64,000 nucleotides of DNA from Paraglaciecola mesophila (GTDB taxonomy: Bacteria; Pseudomonadota; Gammaproteobacteria; Enterobacterales; Alteromonadaceae): contig NZ_CP047657.1 in the NCBI RefSeq assembly GCF_009906955.1, positions 26,769-90,768 of the forward strand. The letters are read 5' to 3'. The position numbers and the translations under genes were made by a program. Shown here piece by piece: positions 1 through 9,408 of this stretch. Position 1 is the first letter of the stretch. Each line of letters starts with the position of its first letter. The notes below the pieces were generated by a model that was given only the letters and a program-made list of their open reading frames with translations, was not told the DNA's origin and ran no database searches.

Positions 1-2687
1 TTTTCACCAATCAAGCCTTTATTGGCGTTGCTCAAATTGCCCGGGTCAAGACCAAGGCTACGCACATAAGCGTCACCGTCTTGAAGGGTAATATTGGTGT
101 AGCCCATGCCGTTCCGTGATGCTTGGGTTACACCTGATTTCCAGCCCCCATCTAGGGTTTGTAAACCAAACGACTCAACGGTACCGTTTTTACTCAAATT
201 CGCAAGCAGTTGGTCAGAACTTAAGGATACTTGGTCTAAGCCAGATTTTACAGACGTCAAGCCAACAGTATCAAAGTACCTATCTGCAACTTTATAGCCT
301 GCTTTGCCCATGTCGTAGAGAGGAATAAAGCCAATGCCAGCAAGCGCTACATCTGACCACTCACCATCGTCGAAAATTGCACTGTAGCTTGTAATGCCGA
401 GGTTTCTAACATCCCCGACAAAAAGAAAGTCAGAAACAAAGGCGGCGCCGTCATTCAACCCAGATAAAAGTGGGTCGTCCCACGCTCTATCACTATGTTC
501 TCCATAAAGAGCACCGTCAACTAATGCGTCACCAATGTTAACTACGTCGTCAAACCAAGTGGTATTTGTCTCTGGAAGGTCCATTGGCTCAAAGGCCTGT
601 TTACCGCCGGCGTTTCCGCCATTGATAAGGTAACCTGCAGCACCAGTGACAGGATCGAGCACGATGTAACCAATACCATTCCATTCACCGATGAGGAGCT
701 GTTCTTTAGGAGTAATGACGATGCGACCGCTATTCACAGCATTGCGCATACTTGTTTCAATATTGGCGGGTAAGTCAATTTCTGCCAATGCAGTATTTAG
801 ATTTGCACTCTTAATGACATAAATTGGTACTTCGTGAAGAGCTGCAAAGCGCAGAATAGACATGGTTGAATTGGACGGCCAGCCTAGCGTTTTCTCAAAT
901 ACCGCATGCTCTAAGCCTGAGGCGGCCACACCGGTGGCAAACAAGACCGCGGCTCTATCAACAGGATTGCTATTTTTGAATGAAAAAATACTGTAAATAT
1001 TGCGTGGGGCGTCGATACCACGACTGCCAACCGCCATTTTGTACTCGCCATTGGGAGCGCGTTCCGCTGTCAAATCTATCGACATCAACGCTTCTGATAT
1101 TTTGTGGTAAATCATCGCACCACTACCAGTACTTACATTATTAATAGCATTATCTAGTTGCTTAAAATAAGACAATCCGAGAACGTGCATTAATTGACCA
1201 GAATAGCGCTCATCCATAGCATTGTTGCGATATGTGTTTGATGCGGAGTTCAGCTTCGTGACTTGTTCATCAAAATAACTTTCGCTGATGTGCTGTGGGT
1301 CTAACGCAATGGCGTGAATGCCTCCAACGGTTACAAAGTGAGTAGCGGCACCATCATTGATGTTTCCGTTCAAGAACGTGACAGTCAATTCTTGATAGCT
1401 ACCCAGTGAATTTGCAGAGCCTGTAGCTAAGGTTACTCCATTCGCTTTCAGCTTTGGCACTAAGTTAACAGACTGATAGTTTAATCCGAGCAGCCCACCG
1501 TTCGCATTGATAGTGTTGCGGTCAGCTGATGTGGCGCCTTCATAACTAACAGTCAGTCTTTTACCAATGACGTTTCGAAGCTCAAGGGTATGGTTCATCC
1601 CTCCCATCGTCACGCGTATTTTGTGAAGGTGGTTGCTTGCAAACGTTTTAGATGTGCTAGGTGTACCTACTTTGGTATAAGGCAAAGGTTGCCCAAAACC
1701 TAAGTACATAGCGCGATAAGGGCTCCTTGTGCTGATAACGTCGTCGTAAGTCAAATTTTGATTAGCTTGTAGATAGTCCCCAACCAACGCTTGCGAATTA
1801 TCTGAAACCTCTTCTGCAATACTGATATCAGGTAACATTATGCCGTTAGGGTTATCTAGTGCACCAGTTGCACTCAGCTGGTCAAGAAGTGCTGTTGAAT
1901 CGACACCTGCTTGCGCATTCAAATCAACTACGTCGGGTATCGTATGCCCTTTAAATGAAGGGTCGACATCAACCCACGAAGATGATGATGTTTCTTTTAC
2001 TTGCAGCCAAACATGATTAAATTGCACGATGACCAAGTTACCTTGGGTATCCACTGAGCCAGACACAGAGTAACCCGACGTGTTCAATAGGTTTGCCGCT
2101 TCCATGGCGTTGTCTACACCCACGAACTCTTTTACTTGCTCTCCCGTCAACTGAATGCGACCGAACGCATAACGCCAATCGAAAACAAGATTATTGGTAT
2201 CGATAACTGAGGCATAGAGTGATGCAAGCTCAAATGCATTACCTGACTTGTCTTTCGCGACCATCTCCGGGCTTTTTATGACGCCGTAGTAATATGGGTA
2301 AGTCTCGTAATCACGCAGCATATCATCCAGAAAGGTTGCCGCTGAGTTGGGTTGGGGACATCCAATTGCACAGCTAGTGGTTAGCATGGTCGAAACGGAC
2401 GGCGATTGAGCTATAAAGCCATTACGCTTAAGCGCCATTTCCCGCGTTGTTTTATGCGCCGCCATACTTTTGAAGTCAGGTGCGGCTTTAAGCTCCAGGG
2501 GGACAGAATGCAATGAATTAGGGAGAACGCCTGAATCAATAGCTCTTAGAGGCTCAAGTTCTCCGTTGATGAATCTTTCAGCATCGTCCTTTTGAGAGGC
2601 GAAAGCCGAACTGGACATAGTGACAACCATTATGGCGGATGAGAATGTTGCCAATAATGATTTTAATCCACGATGTTTTATTTTCAT
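1..2687 (-). CDS. Secreted transglutaminase-like protein, possible polymorphic toxin (C-terminus beyond window)
   Basis: Reading from the ATG at 2687, the frame is open to the left edge (about 895 codons), so the protein is partial. Residues 1-30 form a Sec-type signal (MKIKHRG, hydrophobic run, AFA). Around residues 150-245 is a transglutaminase-like fold: His225 in FNHVWLQV and Asp240/Asp242 in WVDVDPSFK fit the family His and Asp. The usual catalytic Cys position reads GNAFELAS, with Ala151, so this copy is probably non-catalytic. Near residues 790-850, in the translation of about 130-320, a hydrophobic Gly/Pro-rich stretch (ALAGIGFIPLYDMGKAGYKVADRYF) resembles pre-toxin linkers of polymorphic toxins; that reading is inferred. 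A true toxin tip would lie left of the window. Confidence 0.75.
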   Translation of the reverse strand, partial: MKIKHRGLKSLLATFSSAIMVVTMSSSAFASQKDDAERFINGELEPLRAIDSGVLPNSLHSVPLELKAAPDFKSMAAHKTTREMALKRNGFIAQSPSVSTMLTTSCAIGCPQPNSAATFLDDMLRDYETYPYYYGVIKSPEMVAKDKSGNAFELASLYASVIDTNNLVFDWRYAFGRIQLTGEQVKEFVGVDNAMEAANLLNTSGYSVSGSVDTQGNLVIVQFNHVWLQVKETSSSSWVDVDPSFKGHTIPDVVDLNAQAGVDSTALLDQLSATGALDNPNGIMLPDISIAEEVSDNSQALVGDYLQANQNLTYDDVISTRSPYRAMYLGFGQPLPYTKVGTPSTSKTFASNHLHKIRVTMGGMNHTLELRNVIGKRLTVSYEGATSADRNTINANGGLLGLNYQSVNLVPKLKANGVTLATGSANSLGSYQELTVTFLNGNINDGAATHFVTVGGIHAIALDPQHISESYFDEQVTKLNSASNTYRNNAMDERYSGQLMHVLGLSYFKQLDNAINNVSTGSGAMIYHKISEALMSIDLTAERAPNGEYKMAVGSRGIDAPRNIYSIFSFKNSNPVDRAAVLFATGVAASGLEHAVFEKTLGWPSNSTMSILRFAALHEVPIYVIKSANLNTALAEIDLPANIETSMRNAVNSGRIVITPKEQLLIGEWNGIGYIVLDPVTGAAGYLINGGNAGGKQAFEPMDLPETNTTWFDDVVNIGDALVDGALYGEHSDRAWDDPLLSGLNDGAAFVSDFLFVGDVRNLGITSYSAIFDDGEWSDVALAGIGFIPLYDMGKAGYKVADRYFDTVGLTSVKSGLDQVSLSSDQLLANLSKNGTVESFGLQTLDGGWKSGVTQASRNGMGYTNITLQDGDAYVRSLGLDPGNLSNANKGLIGE

Positions 2688-2881
2688 GAATGTTTCCTTA
2701 AATGATTTTATTGTGGCTACTGCTCCATGCCACGAGATTTGAAAGAAATTACATACCTAGTGATGTTGACGGTTCTTTTTCTCCTTTTGTGAATTGAACA
2801 TGTAAAGTGCCAAAAGGCACGCGCAAGAACTCCTCGCAGATGGAATCTGAGATAAATGAAAGTCTTAATGGTATTTAAATG

Positions 2882-3220
2882 CTAATTAGTAGCGGTGGCC
2901 GGGCTCTGCATTCTGTTTCCCACGAGCAGTACAACAATCATGGGTAAAAGTGCCGCCAACCCAATAATCGGCGTAATGGTCAGTGATACGACAAAAGCGA
3001 GAACGCCTAATATACAGTTTGATTTGTATAGCGATGATTTAAGTATTATCAAAAAACCAAGTGAAAGCGTTATTGCATACACGATTAATGCGCCCACCAC
3101 GCGGGCGATTTGATCATCTGAATATGTACCTAAGTTTGTGTAAAGGGTAAAACGAGAGTAGATAAGAAGCGCTATAGCGATAAAAACGTAAATAACTGCG
3201 AAATTAAACGACTTTTTCAT
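2882..3220 (-). CDS. Small integral membrane protein
   Basis: The frame is open from 3370, but I choose the internal ATG at 3220 (MKKSFNFAV) because an AAGGA ribosome site sits just upstream of it. The added N-terminus has no such signal. The 112-residue product has three to four hydrophobic segments separated by short polar loops (SRFTLYTNLGTYSDDQIAR) and a polar tail. No family is recognised. It is read in the same direction as the transglutaminase-like gene, with about 190 bases of non-coding sequence between them. Confidence 0.55.
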   Translation of the reverse strand: MKKSFNFAVIYVFIAIALLIYSRFTLYTNLGTYSDDQIARVVGALIVYAITLSLGFLIILKSSLYKSNCILGVLAFVVSLTITPIIGLAALLPMIVVLLVGNRMQSPATATN

Positions 3221-3698
3221 GATACTAATCCTTGTTGAGCTTCCTTGATTAGAGATTGCTGGCCATACTGGACCTAAAAGCAAAAGTTCGCTGGTAAAGA
3301 TATTTGTTACAAACTCTAAGTTAGACTTTAGTATAGGATTGCTAAATGGCGTGGTCAATAAATTTACCAAAACACAGTTGGGCAGCTTCTCCTAAGTTAG
3401 CCGGTAAATTAACAGGACAGCCATGTTAATTATTAGGCGCATGTTTTGGCTGGTTATCTGATAAGGTCGTTATTTTCTATCATGTCTTTTGAAGCAAATC
3501 GAAAGACTATACTTTTAACGTTAGGTAAATAAACGTTGTGTTGCCTTCGCTTGCTTTTGATGCCTAATGATTCGAATGGGTTTCGTGCTCACAGCGATAA
3601 ACTTTATTTTAAAGCGTTAGTTCACTGGTAATGCGAAAGTAAAAGTTAATGGTTAACGCCTTACTTGATAGATTTCGGTAAGTATTGAAGGGATAAAA
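3221..3698. other. Intergenic stretch, no gene seen
   Basis: About 480 bases between the small membrane-protein gene (minus) and the DUF6265-like gene (plus). I see no convincing ORF, RNA gene or strong hairpin. It must hold the divergent promoters of both neighbours, but I cannot assign -35/-10 boxes with confidence. Confidence 0.4.
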
Positions 3699-4209
3699 AT
3701 GATTAAGAAAAGTCTGCTTTGTTTACTTATGCTGGTTTGTTTTAATGTATTAGCTGAAGGCAAATTCCCAAACCTGATGTTCCTAGACGATAAGCAGCAA
3801 TCACCTCGTGCAAATCTCACTGCGGTGAACTGGCTGACAGGCCATTGGCGCGGCGAAGCGTTTGGTGGGTTAGTGGAAGAGGTGTGGTCCCCCCCCTATG
3901 GGTGGCAGCATGATGGGCGCATTTAAGCTGGTGGTTGAAGACCAAGTACAATTCTACGAAATTGAAACCATATCACAGGTCAATGATACGCTTATGTTCA
4001 GGTTGAAGCACTTCAATAAAGACCTAACAGGCTGGGAAGAGAAAGACAAAACGGTCGATTTCAAATTAGTCAAAGTCACAGACAATAAAGTCTACTTCAA
4101 CGGTTTGACTCTTGAGCGAATCAACGACAATGAAATAAATATTTATGTGGCCATTGAGCAAGAGGGCAACACCACGGAAGAAAAGTTTAATTATAAAAGG
4201 GTTGAGTGA
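3699..4209 (+). pseudogene. DUF6265-like exported protein, frameshifted at a C8 tract
   Basis: Two overlapping frames join into one protein. The first encodes a signal peptide (MIKKSLLCLLMLVCFNVLA) and the motif LTGHWRGEAFGGLVEEVW. The second continues GGSMMGAFKLVVEDQVQF and runs to 4209. Together they match the usual layout of the DUF6265 family (an LxGxW motif, then EEVWSPPxGGSM). The break is at eight C residues (3889-3896); seven would restore one frame of about 169 codons. A GAAGGGA ribosome site precedes the ATG. It could be a genuine pseudogene, a phase-variable tract or a sequencing indel. Confidence 0.7.
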
Positions 4210-4515
4210 AATGCATTTTGTGTAAGCAAGGGAGCAGAAACAGTAGCTGGCGCAGAACCACGCCCAAACTCAAGCCAAAGGCGCTTGGTGTTAACAGGCC
4301 AAATTGAAATAGCTATCATTTAGCCTGTCAGCCTGTTATGAGCGAAAAGCGGACCGTGACCACCGCGATGGTGGTGGTCTGCTTAAGACAAATGGACTAA
4401 ACCGCTACGCGGTAGCAGTGCCGCTCCCACCGCTGTAATTGTATTCTGACCTCGTTCTCCGCTCCTAAGCTGAAGGAAGGGCAATGTTGCCCTGAGTTCA
4501 CTCAGGAGTGAAACC

Positions 4516-5388
4516 ATGAGTTATTTTACAGAAAGCACCAGTCCTTTACGTCAGCGCATGATTGAAGACATGACCATGCGTAGGCTCAGTCCCAAAACGC
4601 AAATCGGCTACATCAGAGGTGGGAAGAAACTCGCCGCGTATTTGAAACGCTCGCCAGAAGATGTCACGGCTGAAGAACTACGGCAATTCCAACTCGCGCT
4701 GGCCGAGCAAGGCGCATCTAACATCACCATCAACGCCACGTTATCGGGTTTAAAGTTCTTATTTCATAAGACCCTGAATCGACTCGATGTGATGCTCAAA
4801 GTTAGCACCGTGCCGGTGCCAAGGAAGTTGCCTACGGTCTTGAGTAAAGAGGAGGTTAAGCAACTGATTGATGCCACCCATAGTATCAAATACAAAGCTG
4901 CATTCTCGGTCGCGTATGGGGCTGGGTTGCGGATTGGCGAACTGGTTGCGCTGAAGGTGACGGATATCGACAGTTCTCGCATGCTGTTGCGCATTGAGCA
5001 AGGCAAAGGCAAGAAAGACAGGATGGCGATGTTGTCGCCAATGCTGTTGACCACCCTTCGCCAATGGTACAAACATGCCAAAGCGCATCACTTGATGCTT
5101 AACGGCGGTTGGTTGTTTCCGGGACAAAATCCCCTCAACCCAATCGGCACCCGTCAGCTCAGTCGTGCGTGTAAATCAGCGTGTATTGACGCCGGGCTGA
5201 CTAAAAAAGTCTCCATGCATACGCTTCGGCACAGTTTCGCCACGCACTTACTGGAAGATAAAGTCGATATCCGGGTCATCCAAACCTTGTTGGGGCATAG
5301 TAAACTGGAGACCACCGCTTTGTATGCGCAAGTCGCCAGCAAACTGTTGCAAGAGGTGGTCAGTCCGCTAGATACATTGGCATCGTGA
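4516..5388 (+). CDS. Tyrosine recombinase of the IS91-type element
   Basis: The 290-residue product has an N-terminal SAM-like core-binding domain (TMRRLSPKTQIGYIRGGKKL) and a C-terminal catalytic domain. The catalytic Arg is in GAGLRIGELVAL, HTLRHSFATHLL supplies HxxR, LLGHSKLETTALYAQV supplies the distal His, and the nucleophile Tyr is in ALYAQV. It starts at ATG 4516 behind a CAGGAGTG ribosome site. Its stop lies about 10 bases before the transposase start, so the two are probably co-transcribed. Such recombinases accompany some IS91 transposases; their role in transposition is unclear. Confidence 0.85.
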   Translation: MSYFTESTSPLRQRMIEDMTMRRLSPKTQIGYIRGGKKLAAYLKRSPEDVTAEELRQFQLALAEQGASNITINATLSGLKFLFHKTLNRLDVMLKVSTVPVPRKLPTVLSKEEVKQLIDATHSIKYKAAFSVAYGAGLRIGELVALKVTDIDSSRMLLRIEQGKGKKDRMAMLSPMLLTTLRQWYKHAKAHHLMLNGGWLFPGQNPLNPIGTRQLSRACKSACIDAGLTKKVSMHTLRHSFATHLLEDKVDIRVIQTLLGHSKLETTALYAQVASKLLQEVVSPLDTLAS

Positions 5389-5398
5389 GCGTGACAAC

Positions 5399-6433
5399 AT
5401 GTCAAATAACTCACGGACTCCACTGGACGTGGCGGATGTGTTTCGTCTGTCTGGCGACAATTACAAAGCAGCACATCGTGGCCATCTAAGTCTAGCGCAA
5501 CTCAAAGTCATGTCAGCCATTGAGCGCTGTCGAAGTGCGCAACTAGGCGCCCATCACTTGCATTGTGAACACTGCGATACCGATGCCATCGCATATAACT
5601 CCTGCCGCAATCGGCATTGTCCGAAGTGTCAGGGCGCCAGTGCCAAACGCTGGTTTGCAGCCAGAGAAAAACAGTTGTTGCCCGTGGCGTATTACCATGT
5701 GGTATTCACGCTACCGGCCGAAGTGGCACAGTTGGCCTTTTACAACAAAGCGCTGATGTATCAGCTGTTGTTCAAAGCCGCATCACAGACGCTGCTAATC
5801 ATTGCCGGTGACACTCGACATCTGGGCGCTGAAATTGGTACCACCATGGTCTTGCACACGTGGGGCTCAGCGATGATGCATCACCCGCATGTGCATTGTA
5901 TTGTCCCCGGTGGTGGTTTGGATAAAGCTAAGCAATGGAAAGCCTGTAAAAAGGGCTTCTTCTTGCCCGTTCGGGTGTTGTCTCGCTTGTTTCGCCGCTT
6001 GTACATGCAAGGGGTGGCAGAGTTGTATGCATCCAAGCAACTCCTGTGCTTCGGGGACTTGACCCAAGCTATTGGCTTTGAACACGCAGCGCACTTCACA
6101 GCATGGTGCAAACAGCAACAATCCATGGAATGGGTCGTATATGCCAAACCGCCGTTTGCAGGGCCCAGAGCCGTGCTGAAGTACCTGTCGCGTTATACGC
6201 ACCGCGTCGCGATAGCGAATCGGCGGCTGCAATCCATCGATGCAACACACGTCACGTTTACGTACAAGGACTACCGGCGCAAAGGCAATAACATGCACCG
6301 CGCCATGCAACTGACTTGTGGCGAGTTCATGCGTCGGTTCTTGTTGCATGTGCTACCAACCGGGTTTCACCGTATACGGCATTATGGTTTGTTGGCCAGT
6401 AAAGCCAAACTCAATGTGGCTAGGCAAGCATAG
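5399..6433 (+). CDS. IS91-family transposase, cut short by an in-frame TAG
   Basis: The product is a Y1/Y2 HUH transposase. It has an N-terminal zinc-binding region (CEHCDTDAIAYNSCRNRHCPKC), the metal-binding HUH motif (HPHVHCIVPGGG) near residue 165, and the conserved YLSRYTHRVAIANRRL region with candidate nucleophile Tyr residues. The frame stops at TAG 6431-6433, yet the same frame continues open to a second TAG at 6584-6586. That extension includes a CxxC pair (VCRQCHSPM) of the type that ends related transposases. A CAG-to-TAG change is the simplest explanation, so this copy may be inactive. Confidence 0.85.
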   Translation: MSNNSRTPLDVADVFRLSGDNYKAAHRGHLSLAQLKVMSAIERCRSAQLGAHHLHCEHCDTDAIAYNSCRNRHCPKCQGASAKRWFAAREKQLLPVAYYHVVFTLPAEVAQLAFYNKALMYQLLFKAASQTLLIIAGDTRHLGAEIGTTMVLHTWGSAMMHHPHVHCIVPGGGLDKAKQWKACKKGFFLPVRVLSRLFRRLYMQGVAELYASKQLLCFGDLTQAIGFEHAAHFTAWCKQQQSMEWVVYAKPPFAGPRAVLKYLSRYTHRVAIANRRLQSIDATHVTFTYKDYRRKGNNMHRAMQLTCGEFMRRFLLHVLPTGFHRIRHYGLLASKAKLNVARQA

Positions 6434-6586
6434 CAAGTAGAGCCGGAGCAAGAAACAGCAGAGACTGTCGACGACACTGAGACAAGTTCAACGCCCTTCG
6501 TGTGCAGGCAATGTCATTCACCAATGACGGTATCGGCGCTCAGGCTTCCCGCTTACTTACCAAGAGCACCACCTACATTGAATTAG

Positions 6587-6916
6587 TGGCCACTGATGCT
6601 CCCAAAGAATCGTCTTTACTGGTGAGGGTAGCGCTGTACTTGAAGCCACAAAAACCACATTACAAGGATTAAAACGAAGCAAACAAACTGAGTAAAAACG
6701 TGAAAAATAGATGCGAATAGAAAGAAAGCACGACTGGAAACAAGTGATCAAGACGATCATCCTCTACGGCAGACTCACCTCCATCATCGAAATCCCCATA
6801 ACGACACCACCGGGGTAACATCCCGCGGTTTCGTCCACTGGAGATTATCATCTATCTACCCCAGACGAGGACATCAACGAGGATCTGAATGGGGGACAGA
6901 TAACTGATAATCTAAA
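6587..6916. other. Gene-free tail between IS91 transposase and cassette leader
   Basis: About 330 bases with no supported gene. It probably contains the origin end of the IS91-type element and its junction with older sequence, but I could not identify a terminal hairpin or the conserved end tetranucleotide. Confidence 0.4.
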
Positions 6917-7300
6917 CATTTTCTTCCGTTTAAGTTTTGAAATTTGAACGGCAGCTGTGTACGTAAAGCGGAAGTTGGCACTATAAAAATTGACTGACGT
7001 CAATGAGCGATCAGGAGTCCCTCGACTGATTCTACCCTTCTGTATTCACTAAAATAGCTGACTAAAATATTTTTGATTATTTAGGCGTAAACCCCCTGTT
7101 TGGATATACAAGTTAAAGGGCTTTCCCATATATTCAGGAAAACGACCCAATCGCTCGTTTTTGTTCTTATCATTTTATCCAGATCGCCAGTTTTCCTTTA
7201 TGTAGCAATATGATAGTTAGTTTGGTATTAATAGCGGAAGTATAAAAGTGAACGATGCGTCGGCAGAAAAACGCGCAAATCGCGCTATATTAAATTGTTA
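6917..7300 (+). repeat. 384-bp cassette leader, copy 1 (attI/Pc candidate)
   Basis: This block recurs at 62568-62951 in the same orientation, with equal length, no indels and fewer than ten visible substitutions. Both copies end at a G|TTA junction where a gene cassette begins: GTTAGCTGC at 7297 here, GTTATGC at 62948 in the other. A conserved non-coding leader before the first cassette is what an integron attI site with a Pc promoter would look like. No integron integrase gene is recognisable next to it. Neither copy encodes a convincing protein. Confidence 0.7.
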
Positions 7301-7317
7301 GCTGCTTGAAGGACTTA

Positions 7318-7842
7318 ATGGACATGGATTTTCATACTAAACTAAAAAACGCAGAGTTTTGGTTTACACAAGCGTCTCAAATGTTTGAAGCATCAAAGGC
7401 TTTATTTAACTCAATGACTTCAAAGGATTCATCAGATGAACTTCGAGTTGGTGCGCATAAAGGATCTCTTTTTTTACTAGGAATAGCCACTGAAAATGCT
7501 TTCAAAGGAGTTTTGGCTTTTAAAGAAGAACTAAAAATTGAAAATGAGAGACTAAAACCAATTACCCCAAAAGGTGTTTCTCCCCATGACTTGGAATGGC
7601 TTTCAGAAAAAATAGGCCATACTTTTTCTGAAAAGGAGATAGAGTTGTTTAAACGCTTAAGTGTATACACCATCTGGGCAGGTAAATACGGAACACCTCT
7701 AAAGAAAAGTGAGTTCCTCAAAGATAAAGGGGCACTGTTTCAGAGCGAATCCGATTACGATGTTATATCTGACGTTATCTCAAGGCTCAAGATCGAAGCT
7801 GGATTCAATAAGAATTCAGGATGGCCATCATTACGCAGCTAA
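7318..7842 (+). CDS. HEPN-like protein carried on a gene cassette
   Basis: This helical protein of about 174 residues has features of HEPN-like domains: an AENAFKG-type helix (GIATENAFKGVLAFKE), an HDLEWL motif and a tyrosine-rich helix (LSVYTIWAGKYGTP). HEPN proteins are often RNases in toxin or defence systems, but I do not see a clear RxxxxH catalytic motif, so activity is uncertain. I prefer ATG 7318, close behind GAAGGA; a TTG at 7306 and an ATG at 7324 are alternatives. The stop codon overlaps the 5' core of the downstream attC, as is usual for cassette genes, and no promoter of its own is visible. Confidence 0.7.
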   Translation: MDMDFHTKLKNAEFWFTQASQMFEASKALFNSMTSKDSSDELRVGAHKGSLFLLGIATENAFKGVLAFKEELKIENERLKPITPKGVSPHDLEWLSEKIGHTFSEKEIELFKRLSVYTIWAGKYGTPLKKSEFLKDKGALFQSESDYDVISDVISRLKIEAGFNKNSGWPSLRS

Positions 7843-7953
7843 CAAACGCATAAACACTCGCTGCGCTCGCTAGGGACAAAAACACGTAGGCTCCCTGCGC
7901 TTCGCTTGGTATTGTAGCCTACGTATTTTTGCCCGTTATGCGGGCCGTTATGT
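7835..7953 (+). other. attC recombination site (VCR-like, about 115 bp)
   Basis: The site opens with GCAGCTAAC (7835-7843), exactly complementary to GTTAGCTGC at the cassette start (7297-7305), and closes at GGCCGTTATG. The centre is an imperfect inverted repeat in which ACGTAGGCT pairs with AGCCTACGT inside a longer T/A-rich stem. This is the standard layout of an integron attC whose folded bottom strand is used for recombination. The length and the AACAAACGC start resemble Vibrio/Shewanella-type attC sites. Confidence 0.85.
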
Positions 7954-8294
7954 GGCAAGGAAGTACTTTGAATTGGTCTAGTATAATTAAATTTTCAGTT
8001 TTCCATTTCGTTGCTATTACCTTAGTGAGCACTTTAACTACTTTGCTAATTGGCGCAGATAATTTAGTTAAACAATCTAGTATTGATTCACTTTTTTATT
8101 TTCAGGCTCCTTCAGCGTTAGTTGGTTTAGTTGTTTTAAGCTTTTATGCTAGGGTCCAAAAGTCCCAAGCTTTATTGCATTTAACTGTTGCTGTAGTTAT
8201 AAGTGACATACTCGGCTTTGTTATTTTATCTGCACTTATGGGCAAGCTATATTTTGCTCCAACTTGGGCAATAGATTTATTTATTACCGCCTTC
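7950..8294 (+). pseudogene. Small membrane-protein gene of cassette 2, interrupted by IS30
   Basis: Immediately after the attC, an ORF from ATG 7950 (or TTG 7968, which has a good AAGGAAG site) encodes about 115 residues with three or four hydrophobic helices (FHFVAITLVSTLTTLLI, ALVGLVVLSFYARV, AVVISDILGFVILSALM). It runs into the IS30 left end at FITAF. Joining across the element would add only a short tail, ending at a TAG near 9394. No family is recognised. No attC is visible after the right-hand remnant. Confidence 0.6.
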
Positions 8295-9379
8295 CCGAAT
8301 TCAGGTAATAAGTGCACCACTCATGGTTAATTGGGGATAGACGAACAACTGCCTGTTGGTGGTATTCTTAAGTCGCCAAACAAAAAGAGTATCACCATGA
8401 GTTACAAGCAGTTGATCGAAGGACAAAGATATCAGATAGAGGCCTACTTGCGCGAGGGTTTCAGTTATCGGGAAATAGGAAAGCGATTGTGTGTCAGTCA
8501 CAGCACCATCAGCCGGGAAGTTCGACGCAATCGCTTGAGAGACAGTCATTATTTGCCTGAATTGGCGCAGAGTAAAACGAGACGGCGGCGATGTCAGGCT
8601 GCTAAATATCAAGTGCCTGCACTCACCATTGGGTTTGTTGAGTACGGTCTCTCTCAGAAATGGAGTCCTGAGCAGATTGCTGGTGTGGGTAAAATTGTTG
8701 GTTACCCAGTCAGCCATGAGTGGATTTACGGCTACGTTCAACGAGACAAATCAGTGGGTGGCAAACTGTACAAACAGCTGCGACAAGGCCGCCGTAAGTA
8801 CCGTAAAGGCAGCCGAGCGAAACGCGTTATCATTCCAAATCGCGTTGGAATTGAGTGTCGTCCAGCCATCGTAGATGAGAAAGAACGCTTTGGTGATTGG
8901 GAAGTAGATACGGTGCTAGGCAAGCACGGTACAGGTGCCATTGTGAGTTTAGTAGAGCGTAAAAGTAAGTTGTACTTGATACGCAAGGTGCCCGCTAAAA
9001 GCGCGGCTGATGTAGGCAGAGCGATGGTAGGTATGCTGTGGCGCTACCGTAGTCATGTGCACACGATAACAGCTGATAATGGCGGAGAATTCTGCGGTCA
9101 TGAACAGGTTGCAGAAAAACTAAAAACCGATATCTACTTCGCCAATCCCTACTCATCTTGGGAGCGAGGATTGAACGAGAATTTTAACGGCTTGCTAAGG
9201 CAATATATTAAAAAAGGCACCGATTTAAGGACCGTTACAAACGAACAGGTCGCTGACACGCAACGGGCACTTAACCTGAGGCCAAGAAAATGCCTCGGGT
9301 ATAGACAACCCTTAGTTGTTTTTAATGAACTACGCAGCGCAGCTTAATTTAGCGAGTGGTGCACTTCGGAGTTGAATTC
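8295..9379 (+). mobile_element. IS30-family insertion sequence
   Basis: One transposase gene is flanked by imperfect inverted ends sharing AAGTGCACCACTC: left at about 8307-8320, right inverted at about 9354-9366. GAATTC occurs at both outer edges (8295-8300 and 9374-9379), so it is either part of the repeats or a 6-bp target duplication; in the latter case the element is 8301-9373. It sits inside the cassette-2 membrane-protein gene. Confidence 0.85.
8397..9347 (+). CDS. IS30-family DDE transposase
   Basis: The 316-residue transposase starts with an HTH (SYREIGKRLCVSHSTISREV RRN) typical of IS30. The catalytic region has the first Asp in GDWEVDTVLGK, the second in ITADNGGEF and the Glu in SSWERGLNENFNGLLRQY, the IS30 signature. 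I choose ATG 8397 (MSYKQLIEGQ) because the upstream 66 bases of open frame lie in the terminal repeat region. The sequence appears complete and intact. Confidence 0.9.
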   Translation: MSYKQLIEGQRYQIEAYLREGFSYREIGKRLCVSHSTISREVRRNRLRDSHYLPELAQSKTRRRRCQAAKYQVPALTIGFVEYGLSQKWSPEQIAGVGKIVGYPVSHEWIYGYVQRDKSVGGKLYKQLRQGRRKYRKGSRAKRVIIPNRVGIECRPAIVDEKERFGDWEVDTVLGKHGTGAIVSLVERKSKLYLIRKVPAKSAADVGRAMVGMLWRYRSHVHTITADNGGEFCGHEQVAEKLKTDIYFANPYSSWERGLNENFNGLLRQYIKKGTDLRTVTNEQVADTQRALNLRPRKCLGYRQPLVVFNELRSAA

Positions 9380-9408
9380 GCGTTTACAATATTAGTGGCT
9401 AACTTTAC

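Larger units (their letters stand above)
4210..6586 (+). mobile_element. IS91-family element with accessory tyrosine recombinase (edges approximate)
   Basis: Two adjacent plus-strand genes, a tyrosine recombinase and an HUH (Y1-type) transposase, are the standard content of one IS91 subgroup, which moves by rolling-circle replication. The 300 bases before the first gene hold GC-rich inverted repeats typical of an IS91 terminus: GACCACC/GGTGGTC near 4357-4380 and ACCGC/GCGGT near 4400-4413. I could not place the exact ter and ori ends or a GTTC/CTTG target. The left edge may lie anywhere after 4209, and the right edge may extend past 6586 into the gene-free tail. Confidence 0.7.

Noticed and set aside
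2688..2881. Extra small gene or strong promoter upstream of the transglutaminase-like gene
   Set aside because: No ORF with a ribosome site and no clear -35/-10 pair; only ordinary intergenic sequence.
4759..5127. Minus-strand ORFs over the IS91 genes and similar ones over transposases
   Set aside because: They are shadows of strongly supported plus-strand genes and have no ribosome sites or sensible composition.
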